Positions 17,117-24,838 of a stretch of DNA of 64,000 nt are shown in pieces. Numbering within the stretch: the first letter of the stretch is position 1; each line of letters begins with the position of its first letter. The stretch spans positions 3,968,001 through 4,032,000 of the forward strand of contig NZ_RCCV01000001.1 of assembly GCF_003664255.1 (NCBI RefSeq), written 5' to 3'. This DNA comes from Micromonospora sp. M71_S20. GTDB lineage: Bacteria; Actinomycetota; Actinomycetes; Mycobacteriales; Micromonosporaceae. A program made the translations under genes and the position numbers. A model generated the notes under the pieces. It ran no database searches. It was not told where the DNA came from and saw only the letters and a program-made list of their open reading frames with translations.

Positions 17117-17851
17117 TCACCGCGCCGCCGGCCCGCCCAGTTCGGTGAGGTCCAGACGCAGGGTCGCGAGCAGCCCGGCGTGCCGGCTGGTGTCGACCTG
17201 CGCGGGCAGTTCCCGCTCGACCCAGTCGGCCCTGGTGTGCTGGCCGCGTCGACGCAGCGCGGCCACGATCGTGTTCCGGGAAATCGTCATGGTCTGCTCC
17301 TTGGTGGTGATGGTCGGACGGTTTCCGGTGCGCCGCTGCCTCGGTGGGGGCGCTGTCGGCGCGGACGATCCGGCCGGCCCGGCGGCGGCCGGGTGGGCGG
17401 CGACGGCGTCGGGCGCGGACGTCTTGCCCGCGGCGACGAGCAGCTGCGGGGAGTGGACCAGGTTGCCGGCGGTGGCGGCGAGCGCCATCGCCGCCTCGGC
17501 CAGTACCGCCGGGGTCTCCGGCGGTACGACCAGCAGGTCGACGCGGTCGTCGTTGCGGCAGATCGCGGTCAGCAGGGTGGCTGGCTGGCTGGTGAAGTGG
17601 CCCAACCGCAGCACCCTGCCGTCGACGGTCAGGTGGCGCGGGTTGCCGTCCCAGGCGTCGGCGTTGAGGACCAGCCGGACGATCGGCCCGTGCAGCAGGT
17701 CGATGGCGAGGACGAGCCCGGGCAGTTCCGCGAGCGGGTCTGTCGATCGGGGCCACCAGCCGCCGTCGAGCAGGGTGCGTGTGGACCGGGTCGGTTGGAT
17801 CCGCAAACGCGGCGTCGACGGGGGAGCGAGGGCGTGGGGCGATGGCGTCAT
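17117..17851 (-). CDS. DUF5994-like protein, with possible internal second start
   Basis: A 244-residue protein. Residues 10-140 match the actinobacterial DUF5994 pattern: LDGGWWPRSTDPLAELPGLV, VRLVLNADAWDGNPRHL, LRLGHFTSQPATLLTAIC and VDLLVVPPET. A Pro/Ala-rich linker follows, and the last 57 residues (starting MTISRNTIVAALRRRG and containing HTRADWVERELP) look like a separate small helical module. The ATG of that module at 17290 is preceded in frame by AAGGAG at 6 nt, so a separate 57-residue protein could also be made from the same mRNA. The function of both parts is unknown to me. The start at 17851 is taken from the conserved N terminus. Confidence 0.7.
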   Translation of the reverse strand: MTPSPHALAPPSTPRLRIQPTRSTRTLLDGGWWPRSTDPLAELPGLVLAIDLLHGPIVRLVLNADAWDGNPRHLTVDGRVLRLGHFTSQPATLLTAICRNDDRVDLLVVPPETPAVLAEAAMALAATAGNLVHSPQLLVAAGKTSAPDAVAAHPAAAGPAGSSAPTAPPPRQRRTGNRPTITTKEQTMTISRNTIVAALRRRGQHTRADWVERELPAQVDTSRHAGLLATLRLDLTELGGPAAR

Positions 17852-18335
17852 GTCGGATCCTCGTCGCCGTGACCGCGGCGTAGCGGTGGGGTCGTGCGTC
17901 AGGTCGCGTCGTGCGGCGGCGGGGCATCCGGTTCGTCGACCCGTCCGGCCGGTGCGCCCGCCCCGATCAGGGGCGGCGCTGCGGGTCCTCGTCGCTGCGG
18001 GTCGCCTACGGCTGTGGCCGGGTGCGGGCGGTGCGGGTCACCGTGGTGCCGACCCGGGCGCCGTGTTGTGGAGCGGGGCATTGTGGGCCGTCGGAGGGTG
18101 AGAACTGTGTCCCGGGGCGGCCGGTCGTGCCACCGCGGATCGGGTGTGGACGTCGCATGCCTTCGGTGGGAGCCGGCGTGGCGGGCACCTCAGGAGCGGG
18201 ATGTCGTCGTTTCCGGGATGAGCCCAGCCTACGCCTGTCCGGGGCTGGTCCGCGCCGCACCGCCGTTCCGGTTGGCGAACACGCCGTCAGGTCGGTCCTC
18301 GGCCGCTCGGCTCCCGATCGTGATCGTACTCGCGA
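17852..18335. other. Intergenic stretch without a convincing gene
   Basis: The 484 bp between the DUF5994-like gene and the tetR operator are GC-rich. Open frames exist on both strands but have compositions rich in Arg, Gly and Cys and no good starts, so I regard them as chance. A 36-codon minus-strand frame begins at the mirror-image ATG in the left arm of the adjacent palindrome (18339). Confidence 0.5.
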
Positions 18336-18379
18336 GCATCCGGTTACTTTACCGTCTGGACGGTAAAGTAACCGGATGC
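18336..18379. promoter_or_regulatory. 44-bp near-perfect palindrome overlapping the tetR start codon
   Basis: Two 21-bp perfectly complementary arms (18336-18356 and 18359-18379) are separated by TG. The arm core is TACTTTACCGTC. The right arm contains a TAAAGT -10-like hexamer (18364-18369) and, 6 nt later, the ATG of the tetR gene (18376). A bound TetR dimer pair would therefore sit directly on the promoter and start codon. The spacing also predicts a leaderless transcript. The symmetric left arm offers the same TAAAGT-ATG arrangement on the minus strand. Confidence 0.85.
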
Positions 18380-18924
18380 GACCAAGCCAGCGCACCGTCA
18401 TCCTCGAGGCGGCCATGACCCTGGTCTCCGCCGAGGAGGGCGCGAACATCACCCTCGACGCCGTCGCCCGGCAGGCGGGGATGACCAAGCCGGGACTGAT
18501 GTACCACTTCCCGACCCGCGACGCCCTCCTGCTGGCGATCGTCGACCACGCCGCCGGCCGGGTCGAGGACGCGATGCTCGCCACGCTCGCGGTGCCGTTC
18601 GACCGGGCGACCCCCGCCGCGCGGATCCGGGCGTACGCGCGCGTCGCGTACGGCGGCGACGCCAGCCGCGCGGAGTACGCGGTCGCCGCGGAAGCCGCCT
18701 ACCGGCCGGCGCTGTCGGGGCCCTGGATCGGGCGGCTCGCCAAGTGGTTCGACCTGCCACCGGATCTGCCACCGGCCACGCGCGCCCGGCTCACCCTGGC
18801 CCGGCTGGCCGCCGACGGCCTGTGGAGCGCGTTCGCCACCGGCCTGTTCCCACCCGAACCGCAGGATCGCGACGCCCTCGTCGCGCTCATCGAGGACCTG
18901 ACCGCGGAAGGCGACGACTCGTGA
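18376..18924 (+). CDS. TetR-family repressor of the SMR efflux genes
   Basis: A 182-residue regulator. The N-terminal helix-turn-helix is TLDAVARQAGMTKPGLMYHF (residues 31-50), followed by PTRDALLLAIVDH, as in TetR/QacR proteins. The C-terminal ligand domain is short, with aromatic residues that suit hydrophobic cations. It lies in an operon with two small multidrug resistance genes and overlaps the first as GTGA. It most likely represses all three genes and releases its operator when it binds a toxic cation. No Shine-Dalgarno is visible, and the ATG lies 6 nt after TAAAGT, so translation is probably leaderless. The palindrome at 18336-18379 is its probable operator. Confidence 0.92.
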   Translation: MRPSQRTVILEAAMTLVSAEEGANITLDAVARQAGMTKPGLMYHFPTRDALLLAIVDHAAGRVEDAMLATLAVPFDRATPAARIRAYARVAYGGDASRAEYAVAAEAAYRPALSGPWIGRLAKWFDLPPDLPPATRARLTLARLAADGLWSAFATGLFPPEPQDRDALVALIEDLTAEGDDS

Positions 18925-19298
18925 AGCAGTGGCTGTACCTCGCCGGAGCCATCGGCCTGGAGGTGAGCGGGACCCTCGCCCTGCGCGCGGCCAACGACCA
19001 CGCCGCGTGGCTCGCGCTGGTCGTCGTCGGCTACACCCTCTCCTTCGTCTTCATCTCACTGGTCCTGCGCGAGGGCATGCCGATCGGTGTCGCGTACGGC
19101 ATCTGGGCCGCCAGCGGGGTCACCCTCACCGCGCTGCTGGCCGCGCTGCTGTTCGGCGACGCACTGACCTGGGTGATGGGGCTCGGCTTCGCCGTCATCG
19201 TCGCCGGCGTCCTGCTCGTCGAACTCGGCTCTCACCAGGCGGAACCGGGGCACACCGCGCCGCACGACGTCCACCACGAGCCCGAGGGGGCACGATGA
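18921..19298 (+). CDS. Small multidrug resistance (SMR) efflux protein, subunit 1
   Basis: A 125-residue protein with four transmembrane helices of the EmrE/QacE family. The key membrane Glu in helix 1 is in GLEVSGTLALRAA. Helix 2 contains TLSFVFISLVL, helix 3 IGVAYGIWAASGVTLTALL, and helix 4 GFAVIVAGVLLVELG. It has a His-rich cytoplasmic tail of about 20 residues that ordinary SMR proteins (about 105-110) lack. It starts with GTG overlapping the tetR stop and overlaps the next gene as ATGA. The close pairing with a second SMR gene points to a heterodimeric proton-coupled exporter like EbrAB or YkkCD. Confidence 0.92.
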   Translation: MKQWLYLAGAIGLEVSGTLALRAANDHAAWLALVVVGYTLSFVFISLVLREGMPIGVAYGIWAASGVTLTALLAALLFGDALTWVMGLGFAVIVAGVLLVELGSHQAEPGHTAPHDVHHEPEGAR

Positions 19299-19624
19299 GC
19301 TGGCTCTTCCTGGCCGCCGCGATCGCCTTCGAGGTCACCGCCACCATGGCACTGCGCGCCTCCGAGGGGCTGCGTAAGAAGGCATGGGCGCCCGTCGTCG
19401 TCGGCGGCTACGTGACGTGCTTCGTCTTCCTCAGCCTGGCCCTCCGCGCCGGCATGGCCGTCGGCGTCGCCTACGGCGTCTGGGCCGCGGCCGGCATCGC
19501 ACTGACCGCGGTCATCGCGCGGCTCGCCTTCGACGACCCGCTCACCAAGGTCATGATGCTCGGCATCGGTCTCATCGCCGCCGGCGTGCTCCTCGTCGAA
19601 CTCGGCGCCCAGTCGGCGCACTGA
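19295..19624 (+). CDS. Small multidrug resistance (SMR) efflux protein, subunit 2
   Basis: A 109-residue protein with four predicted transmembrane helices. The conserved Glu is in IAFEVTATMALRAS. Other SMR hallmarks are VTCFVFLSLALR, VGVAYGVWAAAGIALTAV and GIGLIAAGVLLVELG. Its ATG overlaps the stop of subunit 1 by four bases, so expression is coupled at about 1:1. Loop charges differ from those of subunit 1, in keeping with the opposite membrane orientation of paired SMR partners. It probably exports quaternary ammonium or guanidinium-like cations under control of the adjacent TetR. Confidence 0.92.
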   Translation: MSWLFLAAAIAFEVTATMALRASEGLRKKAWAPVVVGGYVTCFVFLSLALRAGMAVGVAYGVWAAAGIALTAVIARLAFDDPLTKVMMLGIGLIAAGVLLVELGAQSAH

Positions 19625-19761
19625 GCCCACACCTCGACCCCCGGAGTCATCCCGGCGAGGCCGGTCACGCCCGTCCTCGCCCGGCCCGGGGGCGTGCGGG
19701 GCGCCACGCAGGTTGGCACAATGGCCGGGCTGTCGACCCGGACGGGGAGTGGGTGCCGACG

Positions 19762-20505
19762 ATGACCGAGGACCACGTCCAGCCGAACGAGACCACGGTG
19801 CCGCTGCTGCACTGCGTGTCGGCGGAGGAGACCCTGGCGTTCTGGCGTGTGCTCGGGTTCGAGGTCACCTACGAGCAGACGAAGCCGTACCTCTACCTGG
19901 CGTTCCGGTGGAGCGGGTTCGAGCTGCACTACGGCGGCGCGCCGAGCGGCGTGGACCCGTCGGCCGAGAACACCGGCGGATGCCTGGTGATGGTCGACGC
20001 GGTCGCGCCCTACCACGCGGCGTTCAGCGAGGCGATGCGCCGCACCCACGGCAAAGTGCTCGCCAAGGGGCGCCCCCGGATAACCCGTTACCGCCCCGGC
20101 GCGTCGCGGTTCAGCGTCGTCGATCCGTCGGGGAACACCATCATCTTCATCCAACGCGACGAGCCGGCGGAGCTGGAGTACGGCGGTTCGAAGCGGTTGC
20201 GGGGGTTGGCCCGGGTCCTCGACAAGGCGCGGATCCTGCGCGAGTTCAAGAGCGACGACCTGGCCGCCTTCCGGGCGCTGAACTCGGGGCTGCGTCGGCA
20301 CGGGGACGGCGCGCCGGCCGTCGAACAGGCGTTGGCACTGGCCTGGTTGATCGAGCTGTCGGTCGCGCTGGAGAAGCCGGAGCTGGTGCCCGACTGGGGC
20401 GCTCGGCTCACGGCACTCCCGTTGACCGCCCCGGAGCGTGAGCGGGTGCGGCAGGCGGTCGCCGAGCCCACCGTGCTCGGGCCCTGGCTGCCGGGCACCA
20501 ACTGA
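19762..20505 (+). CDS. VOC (glyoxalase/bleomycin-resistance) family protein
   Basis: A 247-residue protein. Residues 12-125 form a single vicinal-oxygen-chelate domain with bleomycin-resistance-protein features: TVPLLHCVSAEETLAFWRVL, YLYLAFRWSGFELHYGG and FSVVDPSGNTIIFIQRDE. The C-terminal 115 residues are helical, without a recognised domain. Such proteins act as sequestering resistance factors or as metal-dependent isomerases; which applies here cannot be seen. Two starts are possible: ATG 19762 and GTG 19753, the latter closer to a GGGGAG. The gene stands alone and is convergent with a methyltransferase. Confidence 0.8.
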   Translation: MTEDHVQPNETTVPLLHCVSAEETLAFWRVLGFEVTYEQTKPYLYLAFRWSGFELHYGGAPSGVDPSAENTGGCLVMVDAVAPYHAAFSEAMRRTHGKVLAKGRPRITRYRPGASRFSVVDPSGNTIIFIQRDEPAELEYGGSKRLRGLARVLDKARILREFKSDDLAAFRALNSGLRRHGDGAPAVEQALALAWLIELSVALEKPELVPDWGARLTALPLTAPERERVRQAVAEPTVLGPWLPGTN

Positions 20506-20677
20506 CGTCCCTCGTCCAGCCGACGCCTCCGGACCGTTGGGACGTCCGTGGCGCCGGCGACGACGACGAGTCGGCCGGTCCGCGCCGCCGGCGGCCAGAA
20601 CGCGGGTCGCCGGGGGCGCGGCTCGCGGAACCGGGCGGCGAGGTCGTCGGCGCCGGCGCGAGCGGACGTGCCTGCGG

Positions 20678-21694
20678 TCAGGCCCGGCGGGCGACCACCG
20701 CCCCGTTGGCGCCCGGGGCGTCGAACGGCACGACGCGGACGTCGACGAAGCCGGCGTCGGTGAGCCAGGCCGTGTACTCGGCACCGGAGTAGTTCTTGCC
20801 GCCCTCGGTCTCCACCAGCATGTTCATGCCCATCAGAGCCGCCTCGGGCGGACCGGTGCGCTCGTCGTTGAGCAGCAGCTCGCAGATGACGATCGCCCCA
20901 CCGGGCGGCAGCGCCGCGTGGCACTTGGCCAGCAGCGCTCGATTCGTCGGCTCGTCCCAGTCATGCAGAATCATGCTCAGCAGAATGACGTCGTGCCCGT
21001 CCGGCAGCGCCGGGTCGGCCAGGAAGTCGCCGCCGACCGTGCCGATTCGCCCGCTCATGCCTTCCGCTGCGATTCGCTCCTCGGCGCGGACGCACACGTG
21101 CGGCAGGTCGAGGATGGTCGCCCGCAGATTGGGCAGCCGGCGGCAGAACTCGATCGGGAACGCCCCGGCCCCACCGCCGACGTCGAGCAGCCGGGCGTGT
21201 GCGCCGAAGTCGTACGCGTCGGCCAGCGCTCGGGCGGTGAAGCTGGAGGTGGAGTACATGGCGTCCCAGAACTGCGCCAGCATCTCCGGGTCGGTGGTGT
21301 CGAACATCGACTGCTGGGTCTGCGGGTCCCAGGTGAGGGGCCGGTCGGTGCGCAGGGCTTCGCCGACGCGGTGCCAGGGCAGGTAGGTCCGCAGGTCGGA
21401 GTAGCGGATCTGCGCACCGAAGTAGTAGGGACGGCCCTCGACCAGGAACTGTTCGGCAAGTTCGGAGTTGCGGTAGCCGTCGCCGGCCTTCTCCAACAGG
21501 CCCAGTGACGCGGTCGCGGCCAACAGCAGGTCTGCCGGGCGTTCGGCCAGCCCGAATTCGGCGGCGGCCTCGTCGACGGTGAGGGTCCGCCCGTTCGCGA
21601 GGCGGGTGAAGAGGCCGAGTTCGACGCCGACGGCGAGGGTCTTGAATCCCCAGACGCCGGCCACCAGACGCATGAGAGGTGTGGGATTGATCAT
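20678..21694 (-). CDS. SAM-dependent O-methyltransferase (family 2 type)
   Basis: A 338-residue enzyme of the dimeric small-molecule O-methyltransferase type found in polyketide and phenolic tailoring. The N-terminal winged-helix dimerisation region (residues 1-150) includes AVGVELGLFTRLANG and AAEFGLAERPADLLL. The SAM-binding motif is LLDVGGGAGAFPIEFC (about 180-195). The catalytic-region motif is SMILHDWDEPTNRALL, with the His used as general base in this family. The substrate is unknown, and no biosynthetic neighbours are present. The ATG 21694 is chosen; a GTG 6 bp upstream is equally possible and neither has a good Shine-Dalgarno. The sequence immediately upstream is a decayed ABC gene fragment, so this gene may have been moved here. 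Confidence 0.85.
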   Translation of the reverse strand: MINPTPLMRLVAGVWGFKTLAVGVELGLFTRLANGRTLTVDEAAAEFGLAERPADLLLAATASLGLLEKAGDGYRNSELAEQFLVEGRPYYFGAQIRYSDLRTYLPWHRVGEALRTDRPLTWDPQTQQSMFDTTDPEMLAQFWDAMYSTSSFTARALADAYDFGAHARLLDVGGGAGAFPIEFCRRLPNLRATILDLPHVCVRAEERIAAEGMSGRIGTVGGDFLADPALPDGHDVILLSMILHDWDEPTNRALLAKCHAALPPGGAIVICELLLNDERTGPPEAALMGMNMLVETEGGKNYSGAEYTAWLTDAGFVDVRVVPFDAPGANGAVVARRA

Positions 21695-21771
21695 GGACAC
21701 ATGGGACCACAGAGGCTCTGTCCATGATGGAGCGCCCCTGCGCCCGCGATCGTCGGTCCGCACCAGCCGCT

Positions 21772-21960
21772 CGCGATCCGGGCGCGCTGCCGTTGCCCGC
21801 CCGACAGGGCTTCCGGCCGCCGATCGGCGAGTTCGGTGACGTTCGCGGCGATGAGGGTCCGGTCGACGGCGTCCCGGTCCTGCGGGGACCACTGTCGCAG
21901 CAGCCCCTGGTGCGGTTGCCGACCGAAGCGCACGAGCTCGGCCACGGTGAGGCCGGCCCG
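21772..21960 (-). pseudogene. Remnant of a siderophore-type ABC transporter ATPase
   Basis: About 60 codons in one minus-strand frame read like the middle of a FepC/FecE-type ATPase: AGLTVAELVRFGRQPHQGLL, RQWSPQDRDAVDRTL, VTELADRRPEALSGGQRQR. The ABC signature LSGGQRQR is intact. Walker A, the N terminus and everything after the signature (Walker B, H-loop) are missing. The frame runs into unrelated sequence just before the methyltransferase start. This is a relic. It accounts for part of the 418-bp gap between 21694 and 22113; the rest shows nothing. Confidence 0.7.
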
Positions 21961-22112
21961 CGACCGCCGGCTGCGGCCGCATGCCTCTCCGCAGAGGTTC
22001 CCTCGCGCACCTGCGGAGCCATCCGTGACCCGTCCCTCCAGGCCACCGGTCCGACCCCGCCCTTCCCGCCGGTCGGGGGTCGGATGATCGTTGCCTCTGC
22101 AAAGGTTGGGGG

Positions 22113-23213
22113 ATGGCCGCGCTGTTCCGCACCCGTCTGACCGACTGGACCGTCGTCACCCCGCTGCTGGCGATCCTGGTGTTGATCCTGACCTGGGGGC
22201 GCGACCTGTCCGGCCCCGTCGTGGCCGTGGTGGCCGTGTTGCTGGCCGGCGCGGTGCTGGCCGCCGTGCACCACGCCGAGGTGGTGGCCCACCGGGTGGG
22301 GGAGCCGTACGGCTCGCTCGTGCTCGCCGTGGCCGTCACCGTCATCGAGGTCGCCCTGATCGTCACGCTCATGATCAGCGGCGGCGAGAAGACGCAGTCC
22401 CTCGCCCGCGACACCGTCTTCGCCGCCGTCATGATCACCTGCAACGGCATCCTGGGGCTGTCGCTGCTGATCGGGGCGCTGCGCCGCCGGGTGGCGGTCT
22501 TCAACTCGGCGGGCACCGGTGGCGCGCTGGCGACCGTGACCACCCTCGCCGTGCTGAGCCTCGTGGTGCCGACCTTCACCACCAGCCGGCCGGGCCCGCA
22601 GTTCACCCCGGCACAGCTCGCCTTCGCCGCCGTGGTCTCGCTCGCCCTCTACGGCCTGTTCGTCATGGTGCAGACCGGCCGCCACCGCGACTACTTCCTG
22701 CCCGTCAACAGCCAGGGACGGGTGCTCGGCACGGAGGGGCACGCCGGACCGCCGTCGGACCGGGCCGCCCTGCTCAGCCTCGGCCTGCTGCTGGTGGCCC
22801 TGGTCGCCGTGGTGGGCGACGCCAAGTCGGTGTCGCCGGCGATCGAGTCCGCCGTCGCCGGGGCGAACCTGCCCCCGTCGTTTGTCGGCGTGGTCATCGC
22901 GCTGCTGGTGCTGCTGCCCGAGACGATCGCCGCCGCCCGGGCCGCCCGCCGCGACCGCGTGCAGATCAGCCTGAACCTGGCCCTGGGCTCGGCCATGGCC
23001 AGCATCGGGCTGACCATCCCGGCGATAGCGCTCGCCTCGATCTGGTTGGAGGGCCCGCTGCTGCTCGGCCTGGGCGGCACCCAGGTGACCCTGCTCGCCC
23101 TCACCGTCGTCACCAGCGTGCTGACCGTGGTGCCCGGGCGGGCCACCGTGCTCCAGGGCGGCGTGCACCTGGTGCTGCTCGCGGCCTTCGTCTTCCTCGC
23201 CGCCAGCCCCTGA
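22113..23213 (+). CDS. chaA: Ca2+/H+ antiporter, ChaA-like
   Basis: A 366-residue membrane protein with about 11 hydrophobic segments. It belongs to the Ca2+:cation antiporter superfamily. The two inverted alpha-repeat motifs are visible: GEPYGSLVLAVAVTVIEVAL (about residues 60-80) and VLLPETIAAARAARR with LNLALGSAMASIGLTIP (about 265-300). Each carries the membrane-embedded acidic residue (E) needed for cation exchange. A hydrophilic loop near residue 200 divides the halves. It exports calcium, and possibly sodium or potassium, in exchange for protons. The ATG lies 2 nt after GGTTGGGGG. It appears monocistronic. Confidence 0.9.
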   Translation: MAALFRTRLTDWTVVTPLLAILVLILTWGRDLSGPVVAVVAVLLAGAVLAAVHHAEVVAHRVGEPYGSLVLAVAVTVIEVALIVTLMISGGEKTQSLARDTVFAAVMITCNGILGLSLLIGALRRRVAVFNSAGTGGALATVTTLAVLSLVVPTFTTSRPGPQFTPAQLAFAAVVSLALYGLFVMVQTGRHRDYFLPVNSQGRVLGTEGHAGPPSDRAALLSLGLLLVALVAVVGDAKSVSPAIESAVAGANLPPSFVGVVIALLVLLPETIAAARAARRDRVQISLNLALGSAMASIGLTIPAIALASIWLEGPLLLGLGGTQVTLLALTVVTSVLTVVPGRATVLQGGVHLVLLAAFVFLAASP

Positions 23214-23364
23214 CCGTCCGCCGGTCAGCCGTCACCACCCGGCCGGCGCGCGGCAGCTCCCCATGGGCGACCCCGTGGGGCCGCACCGGTTCGTGTCCGT
23301 GCCCCGGCATGACGGACACCTCGCCGGGGTACTGGACGCCGCAACGCCGACCCCGGGAGGCACT

Positions 23365-24114
23365 GTGACGACACGCGTGGGAGGCCGACCGCGAAGCGCG
23401 CTGGCCGGCCTCGTGGTGGCCCTCGTCGCGGCGGCCGGGTGCGTGGTCGGCGGGGTGTCCGAACCCGAGGGACAACAGCCCGCCCCGCAGCGGCCCGACG
23501 CCCCGGCCTCCCCGGGCGCCGCGCAGACCCGGGCCGACGGCACCACCAGCGTCGAGGAGTTCCAGCAGGACGTCGCCGACGCGAAGAGCATCGCCGAGCG
23601 GTACTGGGCCGCGCAGTTCCAGGCCTCGGGGGAGCGGTTCCGCCCGATCCGCCGCGTCATCCCCTACCAGCGGGCCGGCGAGGTGTCCTGCGGCGGGCAG
23701 GCGCTGCCGCGCAACAACGCCGTCTACTGCTCGGCCGGCGACTTCATCGCCTACGACGTGAACTGGTCGGTGGGCGCGTTCCGCCAGGTCGGCGACGCGT
23801 TCGTGTTCTACCTGCTCGGCCACGAGTACGCGCACGGCATCCAGGCCCGGCTCGGCATCCGCTACTCGTACACCATCCAGCAGGAGCTGCAGGCCGACTG
23901 CATGGCCGGGGCATACCTCGGCGACTCGGTGCGCTCGAAGGCGCTCAAGCTCGACGACGGCGACCTGGAGGAGTTCCGCGAGGGGCTGCTGGCCGTCGGC
24001 GACGCCCCCGACCAGCCGTGGTTCGCCGAGGGCGCGCACGGCACCGCCGAACAGCGCACCGAGTCGTTCTTCCGCGGCTACGAGCGCTCCCTGGGCGCCT
24101 GCGACCTCACCTGA
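23365..24114 (+). CDS. Neutral zinc metallopeptidase lipoprotein
   Basis: A 249-residue protein. The GTG start at 23365 follows GGGAGG and yields a lipoprotein signal peptide with lipobox VAAAGC (Cys about residue 24), then a Pro/Gln-rich tether. The catalytic core is of the YpfJ/putative neutral zinc metallopeptidase type: LLGHEYAHGIQARLG contains HEYAH (HExxH), and QQELQADCMAGAYLGD carries the third metal ligand. Four Cys residues may form disulfides. It would be anchored on the outer face of the cytoplasmic membrane. The physiological substrate is unknown. An upstream in-frame ATG (23263) would destroy the signal peptide and is rejected. Confidence 0.88.
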   Translation: MTTRVGGRPRSALAGLVVALVAAAGCVVGGVSEPEGQQPAPQRPDAPASPGAAQTRADGTTSVEEFQQDVADAKSIAERYWAAQFQASGERFRPIRRVIPYQRAGEVSCGGQALPRNNAVYCSAGDFIAYDVNWSVGAFRQVGDAFVFYLLGHEYAHGIQARLGIRYSYTIQQELQADCMAGAYLGDSVRSKALKLDDGDLEEFREGLLAVGDAPDQPWFAEGAHGTAEQRTESFFRGYERSLGACDLT

Positions 24115-24129
24115 GCCCGCCGGGCGGCG

Positions 24130-24678
24130 CTAGTTCCACCACTGCCGTACCCACACCGCCGCGCCGCCGCCGTTGTCGCCGAGGTTCGGGTCGTTGAAGG
24201 AGAAGACCAGCCGCGACGGCTCACCGGCGTTGTAGTAGAGCATGCAGCCGCTGCCGGCGCCGACCGGGAACCATCGGCCCGAGCCGTAGAACAGCCCGGT
24301 GCTCAGCACCAGCATGGACCCCGACGTCACCCTGGCGATCAGCGCGTACCGGGGGGCGTCCGGCGCGGGCCAGCCGCTGCCGGCCAGCGGCAGCTCGCCG
24401 GCGATCGACTTCTGGGTGCCCCAGTGGTCGATGCGGACCTTGCCCAGGGCGGTCACCCGGAACACGTCCCGGTCGACCATGCCCACCGGGGAGGGCCACG
24501 TGGTGTGCACGTTGCCCGGCGCGAACCAGTCCCGCTCATCCTCGTGCTGGGGGGTCTCCAGGTCGTAGCACCGATCGAGCGGCAGGCTCGCTGCGGCGGC
24601 CGGCCCCGCCGGCCAGATCGCGGCGGCGGCGGCCAGCAGGATCACGGTGCACCGGGAGACCAGGGATCGGACGCGCAT
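24130..24678 (-). CDS. Secreted protein with lectin-like beta-sandwich features
   Basis: A 182-residue protein with a signal peptide (MRVRSLVSRCTVILLAAAAA, cleavage near PAAAAS). The mature domain pattern (VFRVTALGKVRIDHWG; YALIARVTSG; TGLFYGSGRWFPVGAG; FSFNDPNLGDNGGGAAVWV) resembles the LecA/PA-IL-like galactose-binding sandwich, in which an Asn/Asp-rich loop near the end (here NDPNLGDNGG) ligates calcium. Two Cys residues could pair. I infer an extracellular carbohydrate-binding role; the resemblance is moderate. It is divergent from the HAD gene at 24839. Confidence 0.65.
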   Translation of the reverse strand: MRVRSLVSRCTVILLAAAAAIWPAGPAAAASLPLDRCYDLETPQHEDERDWFAPGNVHTTWPSPVGMVDRDVFRVTALGKVRIDHWGTQKSIAGELPLAGSGWPAPDAPRYALIARVTSGSMLVLSTGLFYGSGRWFPVGAGSGCMLYYNAGEPSRLVFSFNDPNLGDNGGGAAVWVRQWWN

Positions 24679-24838
24679 GGCGACCTCCGGGCGAGGGGCC
24701 GCCGTGCCGGCGGCCGGTTGTCCCCGAGTCTCGCGCCCGCGCGCAACCCGTCGGCCAGGTCACCCCGCGGCACCGGGGCGCGTGCCGGCGGCGTGCCGGC
24801 TGAGAGGATCCCCGGGTACGCACCCGAGGGAGGACCCG

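Noticed and set aside
17894..18375. Possible small genes before the SMR operon
   Set aside because: The frames lack ribosome-binding sites, have Cys/Arg-rich chance composition, and overlap the palindromic operator.
21715..21728. Insertion-sequence end suggested by GAGGCTCTGT next to the ABC relic
   Set aside because: No matching inverted end, target duplication or transposase remnant was found nearby.
22607..23168. Minus-strand open frame opposite the Ca2+/H+ antiporter
   Set aside because: A shadow frame rich in His, Gln, Gly and Arg. The plus-strand protein has clear membrane helices and family motifs.
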